A stretch of DNA of 64,000 bases, from assembly GCF_014303735.1 (NCBI RefSeq), contig NZ_CP060296.1, forward strand, positions 3,235,501 to 3,299,500. The letters run 5' to 3'. Every line of letters starts with the position of its first letter. Position 1 is the first letter of the stretch. The position numbers and the translations under genes are program-made. Under the pieces are notes generated by a model. That model was given only the letters and a program-made list of their open reading frames with translations. It did not search any database and was not told where the DNA came from. Below, in pieces: positions 9,307-17,138 of this stretch. The DNA comes from Variovorax sp. PAMC28562. GTDB lineage: Bacteria > Pseudomonadota > Gammaproteobacteria > Burkholderiales > Burkholderiaceae_C.

Positions 9307-10473
9307 ATGCGCATTGCGATCGTCTCCAAAATTCCGATGTTCCCCACCACCGGCGGGAATCGGGCGAGAATTCTTACTCTTGTGCAAGCGCTCCATGCAA
9401 TGGGCTGCGAGGTGTTTTTCATACTCATTCCATCTCGGCAGCTTGCTGTATTCGATGAAGAAAAGCATGTTGAGCTGTTAGGGGCACACAGATTCGTAAT
9501 ACTTGAATTTACACTGCTGGCTCGAATTAGAGACTTCGCAAAAAAAGCTTTTTACTCGATTCACTACAAACTGTATAAGAAAGTAAAAAGAAAAACCGCG
9601 CTACGAAATAGCCCGGATTATTTGTTCGAGCGAGAAATTACAAGCTCCATCAACGATCTTTTTGAAATTTGGCAGCCTCGGGCAGTAGTAATCGTCTATG
9701 TCCACTTTTCTGCGGTATTGGACTCGCTGAACTCGTCTATATACAAAATTATAGATACGCAAGATGCGTTCTTTAATGAATTCACGGCTGAAGCAGAATC
9801 GAAAGGCTTGAATCGCGCAGACAAAATTATCGCCATTCAGGATAAAGAAGCCAATTACTTTAGGTCGATACTTCCGCGTGCGAACGGGGACAAGGTGGCG
9901 ACAATTGGTCACATCACTATTTCCTCCGAACGGGCCGTCCTTAGGCAAAATTGCGCTGCTTCATTTGTCGGATCGTTATTCGAAGCAAACATAATTTCGA
10001 TCTTCTATTTTGTCAATGATGTTCTGCCAGCAATCTTGAAAGAAGTTCCAGACTTCAGGTTGTATGTCGGTGGGTCTATATGCGACGTCCTCCAGGGAAA
10101 AGAAGGTGTGATCCCTTTAGGCAAGGTGGACAGGCTTCTTGATTTGTTCGAAAAAGGACCAATCTTGATAAATCCTATTCGGGATGGCACCGGTCTGAAG
10201 ATTAAGTTAATTGACGCTATGGCACTGGGTTTACCGGTAATTAGTACCGTCCGCGGAGTCGAAGGATTACCAGACGACATGGTTCAATGCGTGGAGGTCA
10301 TCGATGATGACGACGCGGCGGCATTTGCAGCGGCCGTCATCAAAATGTGTTTAGATGAGAACTCTAGAGCTAAAAAGGGCGCCCAAGCCTTTGAATGCTC
10401 TAAGTTCTGGAATGAACGGCAACGCGGCGGTCTCCGCACGATTCTCGAAGAGGTTAAGAGGATTTCAGCATAG
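9307..10473 (+). CDS. Glycosyltransferase, GT4-like, AT-rich cargo gene
   Basis: About 388 residues; N-terminus MRIAIVSKIPMFPTTGGNRARILTLVQALH and C-terminal INPIRDGTGLKIKLIDAMALGLPVIS mark a GT4-type GT-B fold. The usual last Glu of the donor motif is Asp here (LIDAMA where related proteins often have LEAMA). AGGG 8 nt before ATG 9307 supports this start over GTG 9286. Base composition and codon use are clearly more AT-rich than the neighbours (many aaa, att, ata codons), a sign of separate acquisition. Module B has no counterpart. It ends 13 bp from the convergent GT2. Confidence 0.8.
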   Translation: MRIAIVSKIPMFPTTGGNRARILTLVQALHAMGCEVFFILIPSRQLAVFDEEKHVELLGAHRFVILEFTLLARIRDFAKKAFYSIHYKLYKKVKRKTALRNSPDYLFEREITSSINDLFEIWQPRAVVIVYVHFSAVLDSLNSSIYKIIDTQDAFFNEFTAEAESKGLNRADKIIAIQDKEANYFRSILPRANGDKVATIGHITISSERAVLRQNCAASFVGSLFEANIISIFYFVNDVLPAILKEVPDFRLYVGGSICDVLQGKEGVIPLGKVDRLLDLFEKGPILINPIRDGTGLKIKLIDAMALGLPVISTVRGVEGLPDDMVQCVEVIDDDDAAAFAAAVIKMCLDENSRAKKGAQAFECSKFWNERQRGGLRTILEEVKRISA

Positions 10474-10486
10474 AACTCGTCGGTCT

Positions 10487-11425
10487 TCAGCTAATTTCCA
10501 AGACTCTCCGCGGATGGAGTCGGCCTCTAAATAAATCGCTGACAGCGACTAGGTTTCCTTTAAGCCGACCCCGACGATCAACCCAGGGTTCCGGATTCAC
10601 GCAACGCGCCAGATTGGCAGTCACATTGCGACCCATTTGAAAGAAAGCGCGTGACCACGCGAACGTTCCCTTTTTTGCCATATATATGGGATTGGCTATC
10701 TGCGAGTAGCCAAAGCGCACTCCTGAGGTTCGGCCGCGCTTGGTGGCCAAATGCACACCTCTAAGCGATCGGCTCTGACCTATGGCACCCTTGGAAGACA
10801 TTGATCTTGAAAAATCAACGTCTTCCAGCCATGAATAGAGCGGTAGATTCTCGTCGAACGCCGCGCTCGAATCTCGAATAATTGATGCGCGAAATGCCAT
10901 ATTGCAACCGTAGACGTTGTAAATGGTATCTGGTGTGAGATCAGTGCATTCACTGTGTGAACTCAAAATTCTCAGCGCTTCATCGTGCTCTATACCAGGG
11001 CCCAAAGCCCCATCCACGATGACTACCCCTGTCATTGCTACAAAATCTGGCGAGGCCGAAAAACAGCTGATTGTCTTTTCTAGAAAATCTACCGCTGGAT
11101 AAAAATCATCGTCAAAAAAGACAACTAGATCATCGTGGGAGATTTTCTTGAGTATCAGGTTTCGCTGAGCACAAAGTCCGCGCGCGCCGCGCACGACTTC
11201 GATTGGATAGGGCAACTTCGAGATGATCGATTCATCGAAATCGTGATCTGTGGCGGGGCAAATAATTACGCGGTCAGGAAGTTTGCGCTGCAGAGTCAAT
11301 TGCCAGAGCATTTTTTCGAGTACATCTCGCCGGCCGGCAGTAGCGATGCCGACAACAATATGCTCGTTGGCATTGGCTCTCATTCGCAAAAACGTCAATG
11401 TTGGAGAACGACAGGTGCGAAACAA
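10487..11425 (-). CDS. GT2 glycosyltransferase, third paralogue, inverted in cargo slot A
   Basis: The 312-residue GT2 protein is homologous to the GT2 genes at 8344 and 22435. It shares VGIATAGRRDV, VFFDDDFYPAVDF, YNVYGCNMAFRA, SWLEDVDFSRSM, GYSQIANPIYMAKKGTFAW and NPEPWVDRRGRLKGN. It is more diverged and on the opposite strand, last in the leftward wzc-A operon, and its start overlaps the preceding GT by about 31 bp. An internal ATG at residue 15 (MRANANEHIVVGIATAGRR) may be the real start, which would remove the overlap. It may compete with, or follow, the GT2 at 8344. Confidence 0.85.
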   Translation of the reverse strand: MFRTCRSPTLTFLRMRANANEHIVVGIATAGRRDVLEKMLWQLTLQRKLPDRVIICPATDHDFDESIISKLPYPIEVVRGARGLCAQRNLILKKISHDDLVVFFDDDFYPAVDFLEKTISCFSASPDFVAMTGVVIVDGALGPGIEHDEALRILSSHSECTDLTPDTIYNVYGCNMAFRASIIRDSSAAFDENLPLYSWLEDVDFSRSMSSKGAIGQSRSLRGVHLATKRGRTSGVRFGYSQIANPIYMAKKGTFAWSRAFFQMGRNVTANLARCVNPEPWVDRRGRLKGNLVAVSDLFRGRLHPRRVLEIS

Positions 11426-12615
11426 GAGATTGCGATATCTTCTTCAGGGGTGCTGATGCCTAAAGCGAGCCGCGTGAGCAACACATGGCGCGAGCCAAAA
11501 TCTTTGATCATTAAGCCGGCATTTGTCAGATGGGATCGCCTTGCAATTTGAAGGTCGCGGTCCTGGCCAACCACTGCAGCGGCCCGAATAGCAGTCGCCA
11601 AGCCGATCGCATCGCCCGGCTCTGCATAATGAGCCGTGCCCCCAAGGTAATCTTCAATACCGCCGGTACGGGTTAGCACCACAGGACGGCCAGCGTTGAT
11701 GCCTTCCATTGCCACGGTAATTCCGGAAGCGTGCAGGTTGCCTAGGAGCGGAACCGCAACGACATCTGCGGCATCGTAGGCGGCTATGAGATCCTTGATG
11801 CCGACAGCGCTGCGCACGACGAAGTTTGGAACGTCAGCGGATATCAATCGACTTGCCCGTCGACGCTTAGAGAGCACGACGATCTCTATATCCGAATTGT
11901 CGCGGGCGACTTTCTTTAGTGTGTCCCAGTCTCTATGCCGGTCGTTCCCCGGTGCAACCACTCGCAACCTGCCGTCAGGCCGAGGTTGCGAAACTGGTAC
12001 CTCAAATGTCGGCTCGATACCAAAGGGAACTTTAATGACTGTGCGCCCCAGCACTTCGGTACCAAGTTTCGAGTTCAATGCGCTGTGAGTTGTCGGTACG
12101 GTCACCTCTTCGAACAGCCAATGATGGAAGCGTTTGCGCAAAGGGCTCCATTTCGACCATTTGTCCCATAGCCAAATACTCTGTCCAACGAGCGGAATCC
12201 GCTTCATCAGGTGTAACTTCATCAGCAAAGCGTCTGCAAGATACTCACTCTCCGTGTGGGTCCATATGACATCGGCCGAGTCGGCACATCTGCGATTGCG
12301 AAATGCGTGTATCAGATCGAAGCCAAACAAAAACTTGAAACCGCGACGAAGCAAGGACACCGCCTTTGGCTCTGGAGCATCGGCAGAATAATTGAGGTTG
12401 ACCCAAGTCTGAGCCCAGTGATACCCATACGGTTGTTCCTCAAACACAATGCCTTTTTGGTACGCCTTCGCCCATGTGTCCGGACCGCGTCCGTAGTCAA
12501 GATGGACATAGGCCGACGGACGATTAAACGTCTTAATGGCAGTTAAATCTCGATCGGGTCCTGGTGCATTTATCCGTCCAATGTGACCGTCTCCGTTAGT
12601 GGCCGTCGTACTCAT
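11395..12615 (-). CDS. Glycosyltransferase, GT4-like
   Basis: A 406-residue protein read as a GT-B glycosyltransferase from its C-terminal half. That half has RVVAPGNDRHRDWDTLKKV, a conserved-looking VAVPLLGNLHASGITVAMEGINAGRPVVLTRTGG block, and AEPGDAIGLATAI, matching the donor domain of GT4-like enzymes. The N-terminal half (YVHLDYGRGPDTWAKAYQKG) is less typical. It lies 12 bp downstream of wzc-A on the same strand and so should be co-transcribed with it. There is no counterpart in module B. The sugar transferred is unknown. Confidence 0.78.
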   Translation of the reverse strand: MSTTATNGDGHIGRINAPGPDRDLTAIKTFNRPSAYVHLDYGRGPDTWAKAYQKGIVFEEQPYGYHWAQTWVNLNYSADAPEPKAVSLLRRGFKFLFGFDLIHAFRNRRCADSADVIWTHTESEYLADALLMKLHLMKRIPLVGQSIWLWDKWSKWSPLRKRFHHWLFEEVTVPTTHSALNSKLGTEVLGRTVIKVPFGIEPTFEVPVSQPRPDGRLRVVAPGNDRHRDWDTLKKVARDNSDIEIVVLSKRRRASRLISADVPNFVVRSAVGIKDLIAAYDAADVVAVPLLGNLHASGITVAMEGINAGRPVVLTRTGGIEDYLGGTAHYAEPGDAIGLATAIRAAAVVGQDRDLQIARRSHLTNAGLMIKDFGSRHVLLTRLALGISTPEEDIAISCFAPVVLQH

Positions 12616-12627
12616 ATTTACGAGCCT

Positions 12628-14910
12628 CTAAAGAATTTTCGGATTAAATTGGACGGCATACTGGCGCGCAGCATGGTGGTAGATCCGGTGGCTATAGCCG
12701 TAGTCTCCGTTATACCTTCGGTTGAAGTTCATTCCATTGAACAACACACCATTGATCGGCGTGCCGGCCTGGGCGAGTCGGCGCACGCTTTCATTCAACT
12801 CCTCCAATTTAGTTTTATCGGCTCGAGCCACGAGTAACACTACACCGCAAGCAGGCGCCACAGCGGCCGCGTCAGCTGCTACCAACACTGGAGCAGTGTC
12901 TATGACCAAATGATCATAGCGTGATGAGAGCATATCCAAGGCAAGAATGAAGGCCTTAGACTCCAGCATGTCGGCGGGCATGCGGGGCAGCTGTCCGGTA
13001 GTCAATACGTCGAGGTTGGGGCGAACCTGGGCGTGAATTGATTCTTGCATTCTGAGCTTCCCGGACAGCAATTCTGACAAACCACCTTCTTGTTTAAGAC
13101 CAAATATTCCACGCGGCTCACGTTTTCGAAGGTCTGCGTTGATCAACAGCACTCGCTTGCCAGTCTGCGCTAGCAAAAGCGCAAAATTACTGGCAATAAA
13201 GCTCTTGCCTATTCCCGGTGTTGCACCGGTAACGAGAATTCGGTTATTCGTCGCTTCGGCCATCGCGATTTTGAGGCTGACGCGTAGCCCCCTCAATGTT
13301 TCGACCGGGTAGCTGTGAGGGTAAATGTCTGCCAACAAATTATTTGCCGTGGCTTTATTGTCGCCTTGGTCCAAAAGAGTTTGCTCGGGGCTATGGGGAA
13401 CAACGGCATACACTTCCAATCCGGTGTGAAGTTCGATGTCTTTTGGACTATGAACTCCGGGCCTCGAACGCGTACGGATCAGAGCAATAGCAGGTCCTAC
13501 CAAAATTCCCAACATTAATGCGAAAGCCAATACCAAGATCTTCTGCGGCTTAACCGGTATTTTGGATACGGCGGCTTTGTCGAGTAGCCGCACATTGCCG
13601 ATTTTTCCTTCTTTCAGCAATCGCATTTGCAATGCATTATTTTGCATAGATTGATAGAGTGCACTGTTAACGCGCACTTCACGTTCAAGTCGCAATGCAT
13701 CGCGTTGGATATTCGGCATCCCTGCAATGCGCGTGTTGATGGAGCCTAGTTCGCTTTGTACTGCACCGATCTGTTTGTCTAACGTTTGAACCTTGCTGCT
13801 CTGGTCTGAAAACGTTGGCTCCGCTTCACGGCGCTTTTGTTGCAGGTCTAAAAGACTGCTCTGCAAATCAGCTGTCTTTTTAAGCCAGACTTTTGCTTCT
13901 TCATCGAACGCGATCGTTCCGTTCTGATTTCGAAAGCGCGCGAACGCGTCCTCCGAAGTCTTGAGCTGATTTTCAAACGTCGGGAGTTGCGCATCGAGAA
14001 ATGCGAGCGTTTTTTCGGCTTCGGCGGACTTCCGCGCCATGTTCTGTCGCACGTATTGCTCGCCAATCGCATCGAGCACACGTGCCAGACGCAGACGGTT
14101 GCTGTCTTCGAGAGTCACGCCGATCACATTCGACTGCCGACCCTGCTCCACCAGCTGCAAACGCCCCTGCAACTGCTCGATGGCGCGATCACGTGACGAC
14201 ACGAAGACGGTGAACTTGGCACCGGGTCTGCCTGCCAGCTGGCTCAGTTGAATATCGAGAACGCCGTCGGACAAGGTGTAGCGCAGGGGCTGCCCGAGCA
14301 CGCCGTTGAGCGGGGCTTCGAGCATTTCGTGGCGCACTGTGTAGCGGCCTCCACCTTGCGTGGTGACGATGAAAGGGCCGGTGTCTTCCAGCGAGGGAGG
14401 CACATTGAAGCGAGTCACATCGATGCGCTCGGCTCCGGTCACATAGCCGCCAAGAATGGGCATCGAAAGACCCACATCGTGGCGCGCGAGCCATGCGCCC
14501 ACTATGGGCAGATAGCGCGGTTGGGCGCTGATTTGCAGGTCTGCCTGATCGGCTGCCGCATTGAGCACCATGCGAGAACCAAGAACCTGGAGTTCGCCGG
14601 TGAGCGGCGTCTTGACCTCGAACAGCCCGGTGGTCTCGTTCAAGAAGCTTTTGCTGTCCGGCGCAGAGTCTTCAATCTGGATCAGGAGGTTGGCGCGGTA
14701 GATCGGCGTGGCCAGCGTCACATAGACCAGGCCCACGAGCAGAGCGAATGCGACTACTCCGCTGATCAGCCATTTGTGGTCGAGCAGGATGTCGCTGTAA
14801 GCCGAAAGGCGCGGCGCGTCATCCGCGTCGACCATCATCATGGCCTCGCCTGAGGCGGCTAGCGCGCGCTGGCGAGCATCTGGCGTGGAACTGATAGGAG
14901 GGCGACTCAT
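12628..14910 (-). CDS. wzc: Wzc-type chain-length determinant / tyrosine autokinase, copy A
   Basis: Inner-membrane polysaccharide co-polymerase fused to a bacterial tyrosine kinase; controls polymer length and couples assembly to export. The 760 residues hold a first membrane helix after LDHKWLI (about 50-75), a long periplasmic coiled-coil region with Wzz-like sequence, and a second helix after VKPQKILVL (about 470-490). The cytoplasmic kinase has Walker A GATPGIGKS (near 562-570), Walker A' VLLINADLRKR and Walker B HLVIDTAPVL (near 665). The tail carries five Tyr (RRYNGDYGYSHRIYHHAARQY), the usual autophosphorylation cluster. It leads the leftward operon from the 805-bp gap. No partner phosphatase (Wzb) or Wza is in view. 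Confidence 0.93.
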   Translation of the reverse strand: MSRPPISSTPDARQRALAASGEAMMMVDADDAPRLSAYSDILLDHKWLISGVVAFALLVGLVYVTLATPIYRANLLIQIEDSAPDSKSFLNETTGLFEVKTPLTGELQVLGSRMVLNAAADQADLQISAQPRYLPIVGAWLARHDVGLSMPILGGYVTGAERIDVTRFNVPPSLEDTGPFIVTTQGGGRYTVRHEMLEAPLNGVLGQPLRYTLSDGVLDIQLSQLAGRPGAKFTVFVSSRDRAIEQLQGRLQLVEQGRQSNVIGVTLEDSNRLRLARVLDAIGEQYVRQNMARKSAEAEKTLAFLDAQLPTFENQLKTSEDAFARFRNQNGTIAFDEEAKVWLKKTADLQSSLLDLQQKRREAEPTFSDQSSKVQTLDKQIGAVQSELGSINTRIAGMPNIQRDALRLEREVRVNSALYQSMQNNALQMRLLKEGKIGNVRLLDKAAVSKIPVKPQKILVLAFALMLGILVGPAIALIRTRSRPGVHSPKDIELHTGLEVYAVVPHSPEQTLLDQGDNKATANNLLADIYPHSYPVETLRGLRVSLKIAMAEATNNRILVTGATPGIGKSFIASNFALLLAQTGKRVLLINADLRKREPRGIFGLKQEGGLSELLSGKLRMQESIHAQVRPNLDVLTTGQLPRMPADMLESKAFILALDMLSSRYDHLVIDTAPVLVAADAAAVAPACGVVLLVARADKTKLEELNESVRRLAQAGTPINGVLFNGMNFNRRYNGDYGYSHRIYHHAARQYAVQFNPKIL

Positions 14911-15129
14911 GCTGGATTGGGAAGGCTCAAACGAAAGGTAATTGCCGGTAGAAAACTTGCCGGTACGGGGCCTGCGCAGCGAGGACTGCTGGTCACCAGG
15001 ATGGGTGCCATGTCAGTGGTTTAGGGCAGTGGAGGATCTAACGGTGCGCCCCATGAAGGTTCTGAGAGTCATAGCGTGGTGATTTGGGGGAAACGGCGCC
15101 ATAACGCCGCAAGATCTGTGCTCGACAAC

Positions 15130-15139
15130 AACTTAAGTT
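15130..15139. repeat. Palindrome AACTTAAGTT, copy 1
   Basis: Perfect 10-bp palindrome about 220 bp upstream of wzc-A. The surrounding bases ACAACTTAAGTT-NN-CATTT recur at 15585 in the same gap, which suggests a binding site. It overlaps by three bases the inverted repeat starting at 15137. Confidence 0.5.
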
Positions 15140-15162
15140 TACATTTTGTGCTGAATGTAAAC
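15137..15162. repeat. Inverted repeat GTTTACATT-N8-AATGTAAAC
   Basis: Perfect 9-bp arms at 15137-15145 and 15154-15162 with an 8-base spacer. No run of T follows, so an operator is more likely than a terminator. Confidence 0.45.
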
Positions 15163-15370
15163 CAAAGCGTTCGTTTGCCCGGCGTCCATTAGTCGACGTT
15201 TTCGAAAATTACTCGACTTGCGTCGCACGAAAACTACCTAGGCGCGGGGCGCGCACCCACCCGAGGCGCTACCACACGCATGGTGGCCAATCCCAAGGAC
15301 CTTTGCTTCCGCGTGGAGACGTGAGCGATACCCACACCAGCGAGATCAATCACCCGGCTGCGGAGTGGCG

Positions 15371-15402
15371 ATTGCAGTCCGCGGATCACTCAGCACTGCA
15401 AT
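15371..15402. repeat. Inverted repeat ATTGCAGT-N16-ACTGCAAT
   Basis: Perfect 8-bp arms at 15371-15378 and 15395-15402, centred mid-way between the two divergent operons. Possible dimer-binding site. Confidence 0.4.
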
Positions 15403-15584
15403 ACCAAAGTGGTAATGGGCTTCGAGTGACGTGCAAATGAAAGTATTCATACTATTTGAATATTCTGGTGGGCATCACTTGCCAAATCGGGTCGGATTGC
15501 TAATCGCAAATCAAATTGACACAACTGCAAAAAATATCACGGTGCAGAATGCCCTCTGCTAAACCGGATTAGGTTGACGGCCAC

Positions 15585-15594
15585 AACTTAAGTT
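15585..15594. repeat. Palindrome AACTTAAGTT, copy 2
   Basis: Second copy of the 10-bp palindrome, with flanks ACAACTTAAGTT-CG-CATTT. It is 23 bp upstream of the sigma-54 -24 element and about 120 bp upstream of wcaJ-B. Confidence 0.5.
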
Positions 15595-15614
15595 CGCATT
15601 TGACGCTGGTTCGG

Positions 15615-15630
15615 TTGGCATTGAAATTGC
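15615..15630 (+). promoter_or_regulatory. Sigma-54 (RpoN) -24/-12 promoter match for wcaJ-B
   Basis: TTGGCATTGAAATTGC has the invariant GG (15617-15618) and GC (15629-15630) exactly 10 bases apart and agrees with TTGGCA...TTGC of the RpoN consensus. Transcription would start near 15642, leaving a leader of about 75 nt before ATG 15716. RpoN promoters need an enhancer-binding activator; the palindromes upstream could serve it. Confidence 0.55.
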
Positions 15631-15715
15631 GCTTGATAGATAAATAAGAAGCCAGAGACAGCCCTAATACTTTTGGGTACGGCGCCCCCTTTTAATTGGT
15701 CTCTGGGAGAGTCTG

Positions 15716-17137
15716 ATGTTGTCGACGTTTGCTATTGGCTTACAGGAAACGCGCCTTTTGGCGTTAGGAAACTTTAATCCATTATTGGGCTTGGCCCTGC
15801 GAATTGGAGATTTGGCTGTATTTGTAGGAAGCGGCCTACTGGCATTTGCTTTGCGCTTCGGCCACTCCGAAATGGGCACCGATTACGTGCATGCAGTGAC
15901 ACGCGGTGTGTTGTTCGCGGTCATCGTCTTCAACGGCAGCTCGCTGTACCGAAGCTGGAGGGGCCGCACCATCGCCGCGGAGCTATTCAAGCTCGGCACG
16001 CTGTGGCCCTTGATGTTCTGCTTGATGGCCGTGTACGCGCTGGCGACGAGAGACGGGCAAGACACATCACGGCTGTGGTGGGCTGCTTGGTTTGGGCTTA
16101 GCGTAGGTGGTGCACTGCTTTTGCGCGCGGCGGTGAATGCAGGAGTGCGCTGGACAAGCGGTCAGCGCAAAGACGCCCGCGTGGCCGTCGTCGTCGGCGC
16201 AAATCCTGAGGCGCAGCGCCTGGTCGATGCCATTCGGCGCGATGACTCGTGCGGCATCGAGGTCCGCGGCTGGTTTGCCACCCACTCAGACAGGAGTGAG
16301 TTGACTGGCGCACCCATGTTGGGACGCCTCGACAACCTGGGCGCCTACGTCGAGTCGCGCGGCGTCGAATTGGTCTGGCTGGCATTGCCCATCGGCGATC
16401 AAGCAAAGATCTCCTATGCACTCAGCCAGCTGCGGCACTCGACTGCAGACATCAAGCTCGTGCCTGACCTGTTCGGGCTGCACCTGCTGAATCACTCGGT
16501 TGAAGAGATCGCCGGTCTGCCTGTAATCACGCTGCAGCAGACCCCCTTGCACGGTGCGGCGCGCGTGGTCAAGAAGGCGGAAGACTTGGTGTTGTCTGCA
16601 CTGATCGTTGTGCTGATTTCCCCCTTGATGCTTGCCATAGCCGTCGCCGTCAAGCTAAGTTCCCCGGGCCCGGTTTTCTATCGGCAGGAGCGGGTCAGCT
16701 GGAACAACAAGAAGTTCCACATGCTCAAGTTCCGTTCGATGCCCGTAGATGCAGAGCAAAAGACCGGCGCCGTATGGGCCCAGGCCGGTGAAACGCGGTC
16801 GACACAAGTCGGTGCATTCCTGCGCAAGACAAGTCTCGACGAGTTACCTCAGTTTCTCAATGTCTTGATGGGTGACATGTCCATCGTCGGACCACGGCCG
16901 GAACGACCTGTGTTCGTTGACCAGTTCAAGAACGAGATTCCCGCGTACATGAAGAAGCACATGGTCAAGGCGGGAATCACCGGCTGGGCGCAAGTCAATG
17001 GCTGGAGGGGCTCCACTGACCTTGCCAAGCGCATCGAGTGCGACATCGCATACATCGAGAACTGGTCACTGACGTTCGATTTGAAGATCATCGTCTTGAC
17101 GCTGTTCAAAGGCTTCATCAACAAGAATGCGTACTGA
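15716..17137 (+). CDS. Undecaprenyl-phosphate hexose-1-phosphate transferase (WcaJ/GumD type), copy B
   Basis: The 473-residue paralogue of the gene at 1542 starts the second polymer on undecaprenyl phosphate. N-terminal helices, the VVVGANPEAQRLVDAIRRDD domain and the C-terminal sugar transferase domain are intact, including the DE pair of RKTSLDELPQ (D375, E376) and MSIVGPRPERP. GGGAG lies upstream of ATG 15716 at spacing close to that of copy A. It is the first gene after the sigma-54-like promoter. From the middle of the protein onward the two copies are almost the same, so both probably load the same first sugar. Confidence 0.93.
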   Translation: MLSTFAIGLQETRLLALGNFNPLLGLALRIGDLAVFVGSGLLAFALRFGHSEMGTDYVHAVTRGVLFAVIVFNGSSLYRSWRGRTIAAELFKLGTLWPLMFCLMAVYALATRDGQDTSRLWWAAWFGLSVGGALLLRAAVNAGVRWTSGQRKDARVAVVVGANPEAQRLVDAIRRDDSCGIEVRGWFATHSDRSELTGAPMLGRLDNLGAYVESRGVELVWLALPIGDQAKISYALSQLRHSTADIKLVPDLFGLHLLNHSVEEIAGLPVITLQQTPLHGAARVVKKAEDLVLSALIVVLISPLMLAIAVAVKLSSPGPVFYRQERVSWNNKKFHMLKFRSMPVDAEQKTGAVWAQAGETRSTQVGAFLRKTSLDELPQFLNVLMGDMSIVGPRPERPVFVDQFKNEIPAYMKKHMVKAGITGWAQVNGWRGSTDLAKRIECDIAYIENWSLTFDLKIIVLTLFKGFINKNAY

Positions 17138-17138
17138 C

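Larger units (their letters stand above)
1542..14910. repeat. Exopolysaccharide module copy A (paralogous tandem unit)
   Basis: A rightward operon (phosphoglycosyltransferase, GT4, wzy, wzx, GT4, GT2, extra GT4; 1542-10473) converges on a leftward operon (wzc, GT4, GT2; 14910-10487). The first six rightward genes and wzc are repeated in the same order and orientation in 15716-30510. Protein paralogy is plain from long identical blocks. The block between the GT2 stop (9243) and the wzc stop (12628) is unlike the matching part of copy B. No transposase or terminal repeat was seen at the borders. Confidence 0.85.
14911..15715. promoter_or_regulatory. 805-bp divergent control region between modules A and B
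   Basis: No plausible gene is present; stops occur in all frames and composition is more AT-rich in the right half. It separates the wzc-A start (14910, leftward) from the wcaJ-B start (15716, rightward), so it must hold both promoters. Dyads seen: AACTTAAGTT at 15130-15139 and again at 15585-15594, GTTTACATT/AATGTAAAC at 15137-15162, ATTGCAGT/ACTGCAAT at 15371-15402, and TATTCA/TGAATA at 15444-15462. A sigma-54 promoter match is at 15615-15630. Confidence 0.7.

Noticed and set aside
9244..12627. Insertion sequence or transposon carrying cargo A
   Set aside because: No transposase, terminal inverted repeat or target duplication seen; exchange by homologous recombination in the frame genes is more likely.
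15109..15124. Leftward sigma-54-like site ahead of wzc-A
   Set aside because: The minus strand reads GAGCACAGATCTTGC; the -24 element has AG instead of the needed GG, so it is not called.
14911..15715. Small genes in the intermodule gap
   Set aside because: No frame longer than about 60 codons with a ribosome site; the minus-strand frame at 15664-15879 overlaps wcaJ-B.
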